Assembly (NCBI RefSeq): GCF_000264995.1
Contig: NW_006767455.1
Coordinates: 155,291-208,381, forward strand
Origin: Punctularia strigosozonata HHB-11173 SS5
Taxonomy: Eukaryota; Basidiomycota; Agaricomycetes; Corticiales; Punctulariaceae
Direction: 5' to 3'
DNA: 53,091 bases
Shown: positions 1 to 12,910 of the stretch, piece by piece
How the letters are laid out: the number at the start of each line of letters is the position of its first letter
How positions within the stretch are numbered: position 1 is the stretch's first letter
Notes under the pieces: model-generated
Database searches by the model: none
Seen by the model: the letters and a program-made list of their open reading frames with translations, nothing else
What the model was told of the DNA's origin: nothing
Position numbers and translations under genes: made by a program

Positions 1-434
1 CCCACCAAATTGAGCCCTATCCTACATATGTTGTATCTATATATAGTACAGAGACCCCCAACACCCCGTCATCTGGAACCATTGACATATGGGATGTGTC
101 CATATTCCACATTGGAAGTGTGGAGATAGGTAGGTTCCTGCACAGTATGGAGGCCCAAGTTCAGGTGAGGAAATACAGCTTGACACAACCATATAAGATA
201 TTGTAAGCTCTGTATATTGTTGCTACATTGCTTGGGTCATGGGAAACGAAGGCTACCTATGCAATACCTATGCCACCAATATGGAAGGTGTGATTGACCC
301 AAAGTATGGGAGCATCCACATGGAAGCACCCATATAGGATGGAAGGAGTCATGTGTCTGAGCCCTGATAAGGCCAATTAAATGATGTTAAATACCCCTAA
401 GATGTCGGCCTTTTGGGGGTGACTGAGGTGATGG
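1..434. other. AT-richer non-coding left edge
   Basis: No coding region is visible. The stretch is clearly richer in A and T than the GC-rich DNA to its right and is full of similar short words built on 'tatgga' and 'catatg'. The composition changes at about 430. It could be the end of a transposable element whose body lies left of the window; I see no terminal repeat that would prove it. Confidence 0.3.
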
Positions 435-2280
435 ATGTGTGCGCGCTCGTCGCGTCGTCATTCCCGTATGCTGACCTTCCTCAGCCCCATAGATATGGTG
501 AACACGACTAGATTACGCTCACGTATGCGCGTCTTGCCCCTGGTACTCGTCGCTCATGTTCGTCCACTCCCGCGGCCTTACTCAAGCTATCGGTGTCAAT
601 GCCTCTACAATCTCTGGTACCGAAGTTTCCGCCTTGTCCATTCAGGTCCCCTTCAACCGCATGCATACACCATGAGGCCGAGCTACATACGGGGGAAATT
701 GCCCGTTGGCAGCCGGATTTTTGGGATATTTCTTCGTATGTGTATGCCCTCTATACGCCGTCATCTTCACGCTTTGATTACTTCCGTTCCGCAGGTACAA
801 AGTATGAGTCGAACACCGACACCGTATCTCGATCAGCATTCAGCGAGCCGACATTGTCTTGAAGCCTCTGCATCAGCCTACTCTGCATGACACCCTATAT
901 GCACGCGCCTTGTCACCTCTAACTCATGCGTGCAACGAGGTGAGTTCCAACGCATCGTCGACGCCTAGCGCTCCATCTCATATAAACGTCAGTCGTTTGG
1001 ATGCGCGGCGTGACACGACGAAGGCCCGATCTCCAGCCACAGATGGGCAAGGATGCAAGATGCGGACGGCGGAATGCGTGGCACCTCCATAAACCCGGCG
1101 ACGGTTAGCAATCGACGCGTGAACGGCGCTTGTACTGACGTCTGAACATTCACGTAGCTCCGTCGCCGGAATGACATCCACTCCTGGACCGCGTTCACGC
1201 TTCCATCGCTAATTCCTACGCGTTACCCTTGCCATCTAAGCGCCCGACCTCATCGATTGGATCTTAAAGCTGCGTCCAAGCGCATCACGTTGAGCTCTCG
1301 GAAGTAACGCGTCCGGCGGAATGCGTGTGTGCCTATCGACCCTTCCATCTCCGGCCGCTGACGCGCCTTTGTCTACAGGCACGGCAGGCCGATTGAGTAG
1401 CGGCGGCACCATGAAGATCTAGTGTCGGTGCCAACTCAAAGATGACACCCCGCGCTCTCGACAACTGATCGGAAATCACGTCTCCACGTACCCTCAACCA
1501 TACCCGACGCGAGTGACGTCGCACCCTCACCGCCCCCTGCCTCATCCAACACGGCTTCCTTCTAGATTCCCAATGCTCTGCGTAACCTCGACCATGGCAT
1601 GGCATGCGGTCCGTGACACCAAGCACACGGGATCTGCTCTGCCTCAAGCGAACTTGGCTTGAGCGGGTTTGGCGGGTCCTCATTCGCTGCATGCCCAAAG
1701 TCTGAGCCAAACTTCCGCACATCGCGGTCAGCTCCACCAGCGCGGACTTTGCCAGCCGGACCGCCCCACGAGTAAAGTGTAGGCGAGAGCTTGAGCAGTT
1801 GCCGACGATGTTCGTTGTATTCGGGTAGCATATCCAGAGGCATCGAAGGGATCGTCGCTGGAAAAGGACTATAGACGAGGAAAATCGACATCTCAGCCTG
1901 AGCCGACTGCCCCATGCGCATATACGCTCAGTATGGCATTGAAACGCGATCTTGTATCGCCGAAGATCCAGGCGCGCGGAGCCTCCGTTTGACTATGTCA
2001 GCGTGGACGCCCGACATCGCGACGCAGACGCTGGCGGATGGGCCAGATGAGGGGTCTGCATGCTGGATCAATATTATTGGAGTCTCTGTGAAGGGTGCCG
2101 TGGACCCACGACGGACATCTGTACGCCTTGCGAATCGTCTTTGCCGGTCATGGACCCCAAGAGCGACGCATGCGCGGCAGGCGAGCCTCTCGCGTCGGAT
2201 TACTTTGGCCAAAGCACGTCCTTCATCATCGAGCTCATATCGCCCGCCTGCATGGAGGCTGTTAGTCCTCGCATGCAGCC
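435..2280. other. Gene-poor stretch, no supported gene
   Basis: Open frames on both strands are short and overlapping, and none resembles a family I recognise. The segment near 435-510 is loosely similar to 3715-3800, which suggests an old duplication inside this arm. I see no credible start, intron chain or domain. The longest frame (minus, 1928-2563) lies partly within repeat copy A. Confidence 0.5.
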
Positions 2281-2289
2281 CTCTTGGCG

Positions 2290-3600
2290 GGCCAAAGAGG
2301 CGTACACAGCGAGATCTTGCATGCATATATTCAGACAGCCTTGACCGGGAGCTCTCGCGTGGGCGGGCCGAGATCATCCACGAGCCGAAAGGACGCGTTA
2401 CGCTGTCTTCCAGAGCGTGATCTATGAAGATGTTGTGATCGTCGGCTCGAGGGTCGAAAGGAGCCATAAGGCGAGGATGGCAAGCATACCTATGACGGGT
2501 CGCGACAACTCCCTCGCAAGCCGGGTGCATATATGATGCAGCCCGGCGGCATTCCTGTGCCATGCGCTAGCACGATATCGCTGGCCGGGTCTAGGGAACA
2601 GATGCCGCGGGCGTCGTGTCGGAGCCTGCCTCATCGAAGCGTGACCCAAGGCAGAGGAAGGGCTTCGGGAGAGTATCCGGCTCTCTCATCGCGAGCATAT
2701 AGGCTAGGTCGCGGGGCTTGCCAGCGTTGAGTTGAGATCCATGTTACGCCGCTAACGAAGAGTTGCCTCGGACGGTCAATATGCCAGGATTCACCGGGCT
2801 CCCGTGCGCCTGTCGACAAGTCAGCCCGACTCGCAACACGTATTTGGGGAACGCTAGAAACTCAGGCGGTCAACCCGAGCAGGCGCCGGGTACGATCATC
2901 CGCCGAGGTTTCGGGGACTCCGCGCTCCCCCCAGCAGGTCCTGCACCAGCAACCTCTCGAGCCGTCACAGAAGGTACTCACCAGAAATTCAAACTTGGAA
3001 ACGGCGCCGGTGAAGATGCAATCGCGGGTGAGTCCTGCGTTTGTGGTTTCATGCGGGATGCGTGCCCAGAGACGTCGGTAGGTCGTGCCGGCAAAGCCGA
3101 GAGTTGTCGACGTCGAGGTAGGTAGTAGGTAGGTAGTATTATCCGGTGCGGTCCCAATACCGGAACAGCCGGTGCCCGAGGCCTCGCTTTGGCGAGCTGG
3201 GACACAATGGCCGAGAGTCGCAAGAGAGTGGAGCTGAGCTGACAGAGGTGGTCCGCTCCAGAATTGGAAAGCGACGTTTCGAGTTTGGAAGCAGAGTCGA
3301 GATCTGAGAAGGCAAGGCTGCCATGTCCAGGTTGAAGTCGGCGCGAGACGTTGAGGGGCAAAACGCGACCGACGATCCCAACGTCATCGTCGCGTCTCGT
3401 GTCTTTGCTCTCGCACGGGCCAGGCACGTCCACTGCAGCGCACACAACGCGGGCTCTGAACCAAGATCACCGTCAAGTCCTTGTGAAGCGCGAGCGACTT
3501 GTCCGCCCTCACGTATACGCCCCCGCCTACGGCCTCCGCCGCTCCGCCCGTGATGGGCCTCTTTGACTCCTTGCAACCCATGCGTCAGCCTGAATCGACC
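2290..3600 (-). repeat. Dispersed repeat family, copy A
   Basis: This stretch matches 14405-15610 (copy C), part of 12580-12790 (copy B) and, inverted, 35365-35615 (copy D). It shares several blocks of 15 nt or more with copy C, for example around 2900-2960, where both read through a 'catccgccgaggtttcgggg' block. On the minus strand both A and C keep an exon-like frame beginning near 'GTTYRRLWARIP' in A and 'GTTYRHFWASIP' in C, ending at a GT donor near 2980. Stops and indels break everything else. It looks like a decayed multi-copy gene or an element-borne gene. I do not recognise the protein. Confidence 0.65.
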
Positions 3601-5990
3601 CACTCGCATCAATATCTATCGAATATCCGGCGGCGGCATCGCAAACCTAACGGCTCACATTTCAGCTACGCGCAAGTCCTATCACGCCGATCTATGAGGG
3701 GATCTCATTCGCCGGTTCATCCTATGCACGTCGCCCGGCCTCGCTGCGTCGTCATCGCCGCATTCTGACCTCCCTCTGTCTTCCACAGGTATGGTATATG
3801 GGTAGAATGACGGTCTGGATATGGTGACCGGCATCTACTGGCGCTCTCGCCTCGACGTCTTTACATTGGCGGACGCTGCGCCGCCGGCCTGCGTGCGTCT
3901 CACCACCTTCTGATCGCACATGCGCCCCGGAGTGAGTAACGAACTGTTCTCGATTCCTCGGACGCCATCTCACATCTGTGCCAGCGATCCAATCCGAGGC
4001 GTTCCATTGACGAGGACCTGATGATCAGCGAATGGCAGGACCGATGCAACATAGATTGGGCGGAGCACGACACCTCTGCACAATTGACGATGGTGAGTCG
4101 TCGCCGTATGCACGGTGATCGTACAGATGTTTAATATCAGCGTGCAGCTCTGCCTGACGGAATGCAATCCGCTTCCGGGCTCGACACTTCCATGTTGAAG
4201 GATATCCCCATGGTCGGATCCCCCGACGCTCCCCTTGCCACCATCCGCGTGAACTTCCAAGGCTCCGAAGCCGCATCGCGAGAACCTCGCCGCTTCGAGC
4301 TTTCGGGAGATATGCCGTTGGGCGGCTTGTGTTTGAAGGGCAATTTCCGTGCGCGCACCTACGCCTCCTTCCATCCTCGAGATGCTAATACCTGGTGTTA
4401 TACAGACACGGCGCACAAGGCAACCAGTAGCGCCGTTGCGCTAATACAACGGCCGCGGCATCGACTCGACGACCACTCGCCTTGAACACGATATCGCGAG
4501 GAACTCTCTGAGGTGAGTTCCGTGGCACTTACGACAGCTCGAGCGCAAACTGACCTATACCCGTGATAGCTCACTGACAGCCGGGCGTATCTTGGCGATG
4601 ACGCAGCTCCCGTTTGGTAACGGCAATTGTTCAAGCAGTCCAAGCCATAGTGAGTTCTCTCGCCCAAGGTCTGTGCCGACGCTCAACTTTTGCTTCCAGC
4701 TCCGCAGGCTCAGGCTTCGCGAACCGGGACGCGTCCGCAAATGTGGGCCTATCGTGACCCGCTTGCTATGCTTGGCTATGAGAGGTATCTTCGCCCATCT
4801 ACGTTCCCTCTGCACCTTCGGACGTTGCCTTGCGCCGGCGATCAGACGGACGAAGACCCACATGATCGTCCATATGCGTCGATGCAAATCTCGTTTGTGT
4901 TCGCAAGGACGCGCGAGAGGCAAAGCCCCTCTTGTCAGTGGATGGACTAATGCCCGCACCGGTCCGCAACGACGCTGACGGCCGTCCCAGCTCTTTGCCT
5001 ATACTCGATCCAACCTCCCGCGCGATCGAGCACGACCTACACGACGGATACCCATGCCGTCCGTCGATCCCAACTGGCCGTGACCGTTTAAAGATCTTCG
5101 CTCATCGAGATGCGCTCACGGCCTCTTCGCCGACGGCATTCCGGTCTCTGGGGAATACGACAGATCAAGGCTGGGCGAGCAGGCTGCCTTCCCCCTCTGA
5201 CGTTATGGCTGAGGCGTCTCGATCTGCTTCCGACCTTCGCTAGCTGCCTCGGACCGTCGACCGATGGCACCTGCTCGGCAGCGCTGGTCGTCCCCAAGCT
5301 ATGCACGAACCGCGCTGGTCGTTGATCGTGCCGGGTCGAAGAGGTTGTCTGGGAGGACGGCTGGGTGACGAACATCTGTCCGGGACGCGTCGAAGGATCG
5401 GGCTCCGCGCGCTGGGTGAACTTCGATGGGCAGATGGTGACGGAATGGAGGGATGAGGTAACGTCGCATCCATAACGCGCTGATGTTCCAACACTGCACC
5501 CAGTACCTCACTCCCCTCCGTTGGACGCCCTTTCGAATGAATGGATGATGAAAAACTTAAGGATGTGCGACGACGTGAAAATATGTTGTTCCCTGGGCAC
5601 CCCAATCACTCGCCCTCCGTTGTACTTCGTTGTCGAGTGAATGTTACACTGTCGCCTCCGGGTCAACCGCTGTATTCATGGCGTGTGGCACATAAGGGCA
5701 CTACGTTGACAACAACGGGGAAGCGATGCACATATACACGGCGTACGGTACGTGTTACATCTTGGAAGATCTCGGTATGAAAACACGGCGGCCACTGAGT
5801 CGCGCGAACGGTCCCTGAGGTGCCTTTCGAGCCGCTGACGATCCCCAAGATATCATAACTGCATGGATGATGTTTCGCGGGTGATCACTGGTTCATGCGT
5901 TTCCAGCCGGTGGACGCAAATCGATATCATCAACTACCATTGACTCGTCAGGGAGGTCCATGCACGATGAAAGCGGATACGCACCTCGAA
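3601..5990 (+). other. Eroded exon-like sequence, no intact gene
   Basis: Several pieces look like former exons joined by GT-AG introns on the plus strand. One lies near 4018-4102, followed by a possible intron to about 4140 and a frame to 4400. Another near 5335-5458 contains 'VEEVVWEDGWVTNICPGR' and ends at a GT donor, with a possible acceptor near 5505. Stops and frame changes between them prevent any complete model and I recognise no domain. The right-hand end also holds the 3' flank of the minus-strand gene that stops at 6021. Confidence 0.3.
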
Positions 5991-6020
5991 AACGATCCCA
6001 TTCCGATACCCCACGCTGGC

Positions 6021-9000
6021 CTAATCGACCTCTCCATCCCATATTTTCACCATGTTGTCACCACCCCCCGAGACGACGCGCTTGCCATCGTGCGAGAACG
6101 CGACGGCCTGCACCCCATACTCGCCACCGTGAGCTTGCCAAGGCCCCGCCACGGTCTGTCCCGTCTGCGCGTCCCATATCCGCATCGTGCCGTCGTAGGA
6201 GCCGGAGACGACGTCCTGGCCATCCCGCGAGAATGCCACGGATGTGACGCCTTCTCCGTGCCCATGCAATGGCCCCAACACTGTCTGCCTTGTCTGAGCA
6301 TCCCAGATCCGGACCGTCTTTTCTCCTGACCCCGAGACGATGCGCGCGCCAACGGGGGAATATGCGACTGACAAAACGGAGCTATCGTGGCCTCGCAGCG
6401 GGTCCCCGACTGGCTCGCCTGTCTCAGCGTCCCAGAGTCGAATCGTCCTGTCGCTGGATCCAGAGGCGATGTTCTTCCCATCCGGTGAAAAGGCGACGCT
6501 CAGAACCCTGCTATAGTGACCCCGTAAAGGCTCGCCGATGGCCTGTCCGGTCTGCGCGTCCCAGAGTTGGAGCGTCTTGTCTTCTGAGCCCGAGACGATG
6601 CGGTTGCCGTCGGGTGAGAATGCGACACACAAAACCAGCGACGTATGCCCTTTGAGCGGCTGCCCAATCTGCTGCCCTGTCTGCACGTCCCACAGTCGCA
6701 CGGTCTTGTCATATGAGGCCGAGGCAAGGCGCTTTCCATCGGGGGAAAACGACACCGATCGGACCCAGTCAGTGTGCCCCCGTAAAGGCTCGCGGATTTC
6801 CTTTCCGGTGTCCGTGTTCCAAATGCGGATGGTGTTGTCATTTGAGCCCGAGGCGATTTGCGAGCCATCCGGAGAGAATGAGACGGAGCACACGATGTTG
6901 GTATGGCCTTCAACAGCCTTTAGCAGCCCTGTTGATAATATCAAGAGTTAGAAGGTATGGGATACAACGTACATGAGTACAACGCACTGCCAGTGAATAT
7001 CCGCTTGATCTGCATCATGGCCTCATCGATTTCTGGCCGCTCCTGATAGGGATCGGGCAACAGCTTCTTCAAATCGTGCCTCGAGTATTGCTTCGCATCG
7101 GGCGGCAATGCCGTAAACTTGCCCAAAACCCATATTATGTCGGTGACGCGTGCCTTTCGCAACTCAGGATCCATCCCACTGTCTTGCACGCGCCCGAGAG
7201 CATTGAAGAGTTGCATGGTGACGACACCCTCTGCAAACGCCTTCTTTCCGAGGTCTTTGCAGACTTCTAAGTCGCCGGTATGCAGAACCGTGTTGGGTAT
7301 ACTCACCTGTCGACACCATCCTCTCCAGCACATCGCGGTCTGCGTCGGCCATCCCGTCACTCGCGAGCTTGGTCGTTATATCACCTGCGCGGGTGCGGAA
7401 CGAGGATGCAATGCGATCCTTAGCAACAGAAAGCCTGCGTCGATCGGTATCAAGGTTCGAAATCACGTCCGCAACTTCAGGTTCCAGCAGAACCTCCATG
7501 CCCGTGGAAAGCGAGGAAAATGCACTGAGAGCTGCCACTATATCGGTGATGTGCGTTCTGCGGAGGTTCGGCTCCATCTTAAGGTCAGTCGCTGTATCTT
7601 TCAGGGCGTCGGATAGCTCGGTGAGCTTCCCGGAATCCTCGATCGATTTCCTGCCAGATTCTGCGCAGAGAGCGAATTCAGGCCCCGGGAAGGATAAGCA
7701 GAGAAGCCGTGCTCACTCGTAAACAGCAACATATCGAGCTTCCGGCGCTGTCCGACAGAAAGCCCGGTGCGGTTGACCAGGCAGCCGACAAGCTCCTGGG
7801 CGTTGCTGCGGGCGGTGCACATGACCCGGTCAAAGACCCGGTCAATGCCCGGTCGCTGCTGGACTAGAGGGAACAATCTCGCCAGATTGTGGTTCAAATA
7901 CCGTTTCGTGTCTTGCGACCGCAAAGGGAATGCACCCAAGAGGATCAATAAATCCGTAATTCGCTCTTCGCGGAAGCGCCAATCCGGGTCATTCTGTACG
8001 GTATTGAGAGCTTTGACCAGCTCAGACTCCTTGGCAATGTCCGTGATAACCATTTGGCCGAAAGCTATGGAAGGTGAGCTTTTGTAGGATAGAATGGGGC
8101 ATGGAGGCATAGCGGACTGACCGGTGACTGCAATGATACATAACAAATCACGGGCGGTGTCTGACAAGACTCGCCTGTTCGATAGGTCCATCAGGAGGTC
8201 TCCTGTAACTACGCGGAACGGTTGCTCAAGCTTCTCGACCGCTTCTTGATGACTCGAAAGATCTGGGGTTTTCCGGTCACCAAGAGACAAGATACCCCCG
8301 GCTTTGCGCATCCAAGTCTGAGTTGGAGCGTCGTTGTGTGACATAGGAAAAGCGCTAAGAGACAAGAGGCAGTCAATCGTATGCGCTTCCGAATCTTCCG
8401 TGGACTGCATGATTTTTTCCCAAAGCTGTGACGCATCCACGCTGTCTGCTACAGATCGCTTGCCATCCTCTGTATAGGATGTCACGTAAAATTGCAAATA
8501 GCATGAAGCGATGACTGACCCGATGATAACAGGGTTACGAGCACGTTGCGATCTGCGACCGAAAGCTCTTTGCGTGAGACATCCTTCAACACCCCTTTGG
8601 CCGAGATATAAGGGTCATGTTCGATGAGATTCCGCTGTTCCTGAGGTTGTGCGTATTGTTGCAGTACATCATCCCATGTTTTCCCGGAAGGTAGGCGGGC
8701 TCTCCACTCGGGGAAAGGTCGCTGATCCGAAGCCGGCGCTGCTGCCAGGTGCGGATTAGAGACCTCTTCAGGGTCCTGCGTAGAGGAACGCTCCGAAGAG
8801 ACGTTAGGATCGCTCTGCTGCGCTACTGAAGACGGCTTGATGGAATCAAGGACGGACTCGTGTATTAGCTGTCCTTCCATAATCTGACGCGGCGAGGCGA
8901 GGTGACGGCTGAGGAACAGCGGTCCTTATCAGTGCTAACAATGAAGCGCGAGTGACCATACGATGATACTCACCTCCACCGTGTATGCTCCCTATCCCGG

Positions 9001-10941
9001 TTAGGATCGTACGACAAATGTTTCAGGGGAAACCACTCCAGCATCCTCCAAAACCAATTCATGGAGTCGGTGGGCTTGACTTGCTTCCAATTGCCTTGGA
9101 AGTTCTCTGTACGGAGTCCTGCACGCGACGCTTCGTACGACATCCAGCGCAGAGCCGGTCCAAACTGGTCCAGATCTAAATTTACGTTGCTACCGCCGCC
9201 GCTGACCGTCTGCTCAGTCAAAGCCAGAACGAGGAAGAATTTTCTCGAGCGACTTACATGTCCGAATGAGACCCTGCGAACCAAACTTCCTTAACGTCTC
9301 CCTGATCCTTCGCATCATCTCTTGCAGCCGGCCCGACACCACCGTTTGCGTATTCGGGCAGGAACTTGACCCGAACCTCGTCGAGGGCAAGCGCGTGCCG
9401 GAAGAAGCAGACGTGCTTCATCCCCGTCGTCGTTTCTGGAAGACCCGGTCCGCGAGCAATTCCGATCGATGAAACAGTATCCCTGGTGGCAAATTATCGC
9501 TCCGTGGTCACGAAGGAATTGCGATTGAGCTCACCATGCGCCGACGAAGTGGACCTTGACATCCTTACGAGAAAGCGTACGCTTGAAGCGCTCACTCAAC
9601 TTATGGGGATCGGCCTTGCCGTCGTTGCCTTTGGATGCGTTCCCTGACTTGGGAGATGAGCCATTGCACTGGTTCACCGGCGTCTTTCGCGCAGCCCAGG
9701 TTGGCCACGCGACCCACGTCGGAAGGCTCCACGTCCATGGGAACCAATCTGCTTTGGACGGGTTTACGTTGCCCGGGGTGTCTGCACCGGCAGACCCGTC
9801 CTTGTCCTTGGAAGCTTCCTCGTGTTGCTGTGATCCCGCATCTGATGACGCCCGGAATGGCCAGAACGAGAGCTTCGGGAGCCAAGTAGGCGTGTTGCTT
9901 CTCGCTGAATTCGTGCCGGCAGAAACGGGTTCATCCTTTGATACGGTGTCCGCAGTTGGAGATTCGGAAAGTCTCTCCTGTTCGGCGAGAGTTGCCATAT
10001 AGAGCCCATGGGCGCTGTCATGCATTGTGAGTACATCGCTGAATCATGAAGACGAGCTACTCACAAGGATATCTGCCCGTCATTGCCTTTGTGAAGCAGC
10101 CCAACCTGGTATGTAAAGTAGGTAAGTCGACGTGTCACATGCGAGCGACCGGAAGTCGCACCCTTTGTATCATCCCTGCAATGATTCGGACTTGGTATGC
10201 GCCCCGCGAGAACCCTGCGATAACGGTAAGAGCGACGCCTACGGACTGATGCAGATGACGCACCGAATAAGAATATCCTGTCGTCCGGTTCGTAGTTTTC
10301 GGACAGCCACCGGTAGGCATCGAAAACGATATTCTCGAGGTTCCTGAGTGAAAGCTGGTGAATAGCTGTACCGGCGGAAGAGACGAGGTCAACGGATCGT
10401 CTCGTGCAACGGCTCACCATGCAACCGCCATGTCGACATGATGATACAATGCTTGCTTCCAGTAGTCGAACGACCAGCTGTTCTTCCTTGCGTACGTCCC
10501 AATACCGCTGTTATAGTACGTGAGCTGTTTTTTATCCTTGATGAGGCGGCTGTATAGCTCGACGACGTTCGTATTCTGGGGATCAAAGGTTAAGCGTCTG
10601 CGCGGAGAGAAGTGGTCTTTGCCGACCTTTTCGCTGAACTGATTGGCAGTCCCATCGATACAGACGACCAAGTTCCTGCCGTTGGGACTGCAATTGCACG
10701 ACTTGTTGGTCTTTGCCTCTGGTTGTTGACCTGCTTTGTTTGGAGCTTTGGTCGTTGGGTCAGAGCCAGACGTCACGGGAGGTGGATCAACAGCGATGAA
10801 CTCGTCATCCTCCGAGAGCGACACTGAATCCCAATCAAAGATCATGTCGTCGCCGGTCATCTTGGGACCATGGGTAGGGCCATGCACTGGGGGCGGATTC
10901 GGAGGTGATGTTGAACCCATGCCGTCGTCGGAGGGAGGCAT
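6021..10941 (-). CDS. DUF2235 hydrolase / helical repeats / WD40 propeller protein (paralog 1)
   Basis: Model, minus strand: exons 10941-10627, 10575-10418, 10343-10264, 10214-10162, 10105-10065, 10014-9535, 9482-9258, 9201-8974, 8908-8520, 8469-8122, 8064-7717, 7660-7307, 7254-6973, 6928-6021; about 1402 aa. Residues ~90-525 are a DUF2235 (Tle1-like phospholipase) fold: 'VCIDGTANQF', nucleophile elbow G-F-S-R-G with Ser ~187, 'AWDTVSS' with Asp ~377, and 'HSDIGGG' with His ~448, a plausible Ser-Asp-His triad. The lid region is Trp/Pro-rich. Residues ~640-1100 are four related helical modules of ~116 aa, each on a phase-1 exon. The last exon encodes seven WD40 repeats, one full propeller. There is no NACHT or NB-ARC domain. 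I infer a sensor-type lipid hydrolase. The joins at 7254 (alternative 7266) and 6973 (alternative GC donor, exon ending 6991) are the least certain. Confidence 0.85.
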
Positions 10942-12500
10942 CGGTCAACAGGCCTGGCACTGAGATAGAGGTTCGCTGTGGGTGGGGGATGTGGACGAGT
11001 GGCGGCCAGATGCAAGCAATACAAGACCGCTAAAAATGCGCATGCGATGCCCTCGCGGGTCCTTTTCTCATGCATGCAAGGGCACGCAATCCACGAGGCT
11101 TGCGATGGAGAAGCATCGCAGCAAGGTTCAATATGACTTGTACGTGCCTCACGGTGGATGATCGATCCCGGCGAAAACTTCGAAAGACGTGCGAAGCCAC
11201 CGCGTTAGTCTTAGTCGGACTTCCGCAATGGTCTTGATGATCTCCAGAACATCTCAATGAGTTCGTTCAAGTAGGTCGTCTCGCGGGTCGAGGTTGCATC
11301 GCTCTTCGATGGCCGCGTCCCTATGCTTCCGAGTCGCTTTACATATGTCACGTATGCGCATTGCGTAGGTGGGAGCTGTTGACAGAGCGTTCACGGTAAC
11401 GTCGCGAATGAGCCATGGCCATAGTCAAGAAGAACGCCGAATGCGTGAGATGGGCGCCTATGCGCCTATGAACGTGTTGGGTGGCGCGAACTTCCGGCCT
11501 CGTCGTATCCCTGATGGCACACTTGCAACGTTGGTCATTTGTGCCCTCCCGCTCACACCTTATCGCCTGTTGCTGCCGGAAACCATCCTTTTTGTCCGTC
11601 ATCAACGTAATGCAGCGGCAAGACGCCGGCAACGGCGAAACTTGCAACATCGTCGGTGCTCACGTACCACATACTGTCGTACGTACCACGCTTTGTGCAT
11701 TCTTCCTGACCAGAACCGTCCGCAATTAGTGCACTCTGACGTCTATCTTCAATGGATTGGTGCCACCTCGTGCTCACCCCATTCACATACATGAAGCACG
11801 AGGAGATTGACTGGTCGCTCTGACCGCACTCCGCTGCAACAGCCCTGGACCAGAAGACGGACCCTGCATGCCGCAATGATGGAGAAGCACAGGCGGTGGC
11901 AGCGACGAGATGCTCGCTGAGATTGGACGGACGCCACGACACGATTCTCATTGAATCGCGCTTGTCCACACCTCTAGGAGCAAGAACCTCTGAGGACTGA
12001 ACGATGTCGAACTATGTACCCCGAAGCAGTCCCAGTCCGTTCATTCTCCGGGTACTGCAGCGCTGAATCCGCGCCCGCAGCGCACGGTCGCGATAGGGTC
12101 ATGAAGGTGAACGCTTCCTAATACTATGTTCCGCCGCCTTCCCTCCATCCAGCTAATTGCTTCGGCAAATATGCCTCGCGATTGTCCATCCTCATCGAAT
12201 TCACAAACAGCGGCGCAGTCCTGTGGGACTGAAATCTGTACTTCGCGTTCATAAGACGTATGGTAACATATACATTCACGTATCCATTTTCATCGCCCAA
12301 TCTTACGGCGTTATTGTGTACCAGTACTACGTAATTGAAGCGACGGGTGCGGTACATGCTACGAAATTGTGAAGCAGCAACACTCTCTCAGACTCCTCGT
12401 CAAACCAGTGGATACCGAATATGCAGTGGGACAGGTGAGCCTCGCGGATTGACTCACGTCGACGAAGGTTTTGCCGTCCGTCGTTGATCTCGTACCGCTT
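10942..12500. other. Gene-poor stretch upstream of the DUF2235-WD40 gene
   Basis: This must hold the promoter of the minus-strand gene starting at 10941. Two minus-strand frames, ~11553-11948 and ~12124-12357, have fairly protein-like composition but no recognisable domain, no ATG-led conserved start for the first few residues and no clean splice partners. They could be relics or exons of a gene I cannot assemble. Confidence 0.35.
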
Positions 12501-12579
12501 GCCTAACGGTGAGTGTCCGCGCTGAGTCTGGGCCGGCCAAGAAGTTATGCTCAGTGAGATCTCGCAGACATAGTAAATG

Positions 12580-12800
12580 GCCTAGTGCGCTCTCGGGTGG
12601 ACAATCCGACAGCTCACCCGAGCAGGTGGGTGTGTCCCCCGAAACGGAGACCTATGAGAGCGCTAGGTTTGTTAGCTTAGGATCGAAAAGAGTCATAGGC
12701 CGAAGGTGGTAGGCAGATCCCTGACAAACCTGCAGCGACTCTCCAAGCGGTCAAGACTGTCAGGCCGAGCGGGCACCGAGGACGCGTGGTTGAGGCATCG
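12580..12800 (-). repeat. Dispersed repeat family, copy B (partial)
   Basis: A diverged segment lining up with 14430-14615 of copy C and ~2345-2500 of copy A, in the same orientation. Shared landmarks are the 'cgctctcg.gtg.acaatc' start, a 'ttgttagcttag.gatc' centre and a 'cctgcagcgact' end. It lies just beyond the stop of the SF3A1-WD40 chimera, so that chimera sits between two same-strand pieces of one repeat family. Confidence 0.55.
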
Positions 12801-12910
12801 TGGCACCGTCATAAGCTTTAGGTCCCGTAATCATGTCAGGCATATTCATGAATGGCAAAAGTGGGTACGCGCCAAAAACGGAGTGACCATGTCGAGCACG
12901 CCCGATCGGC

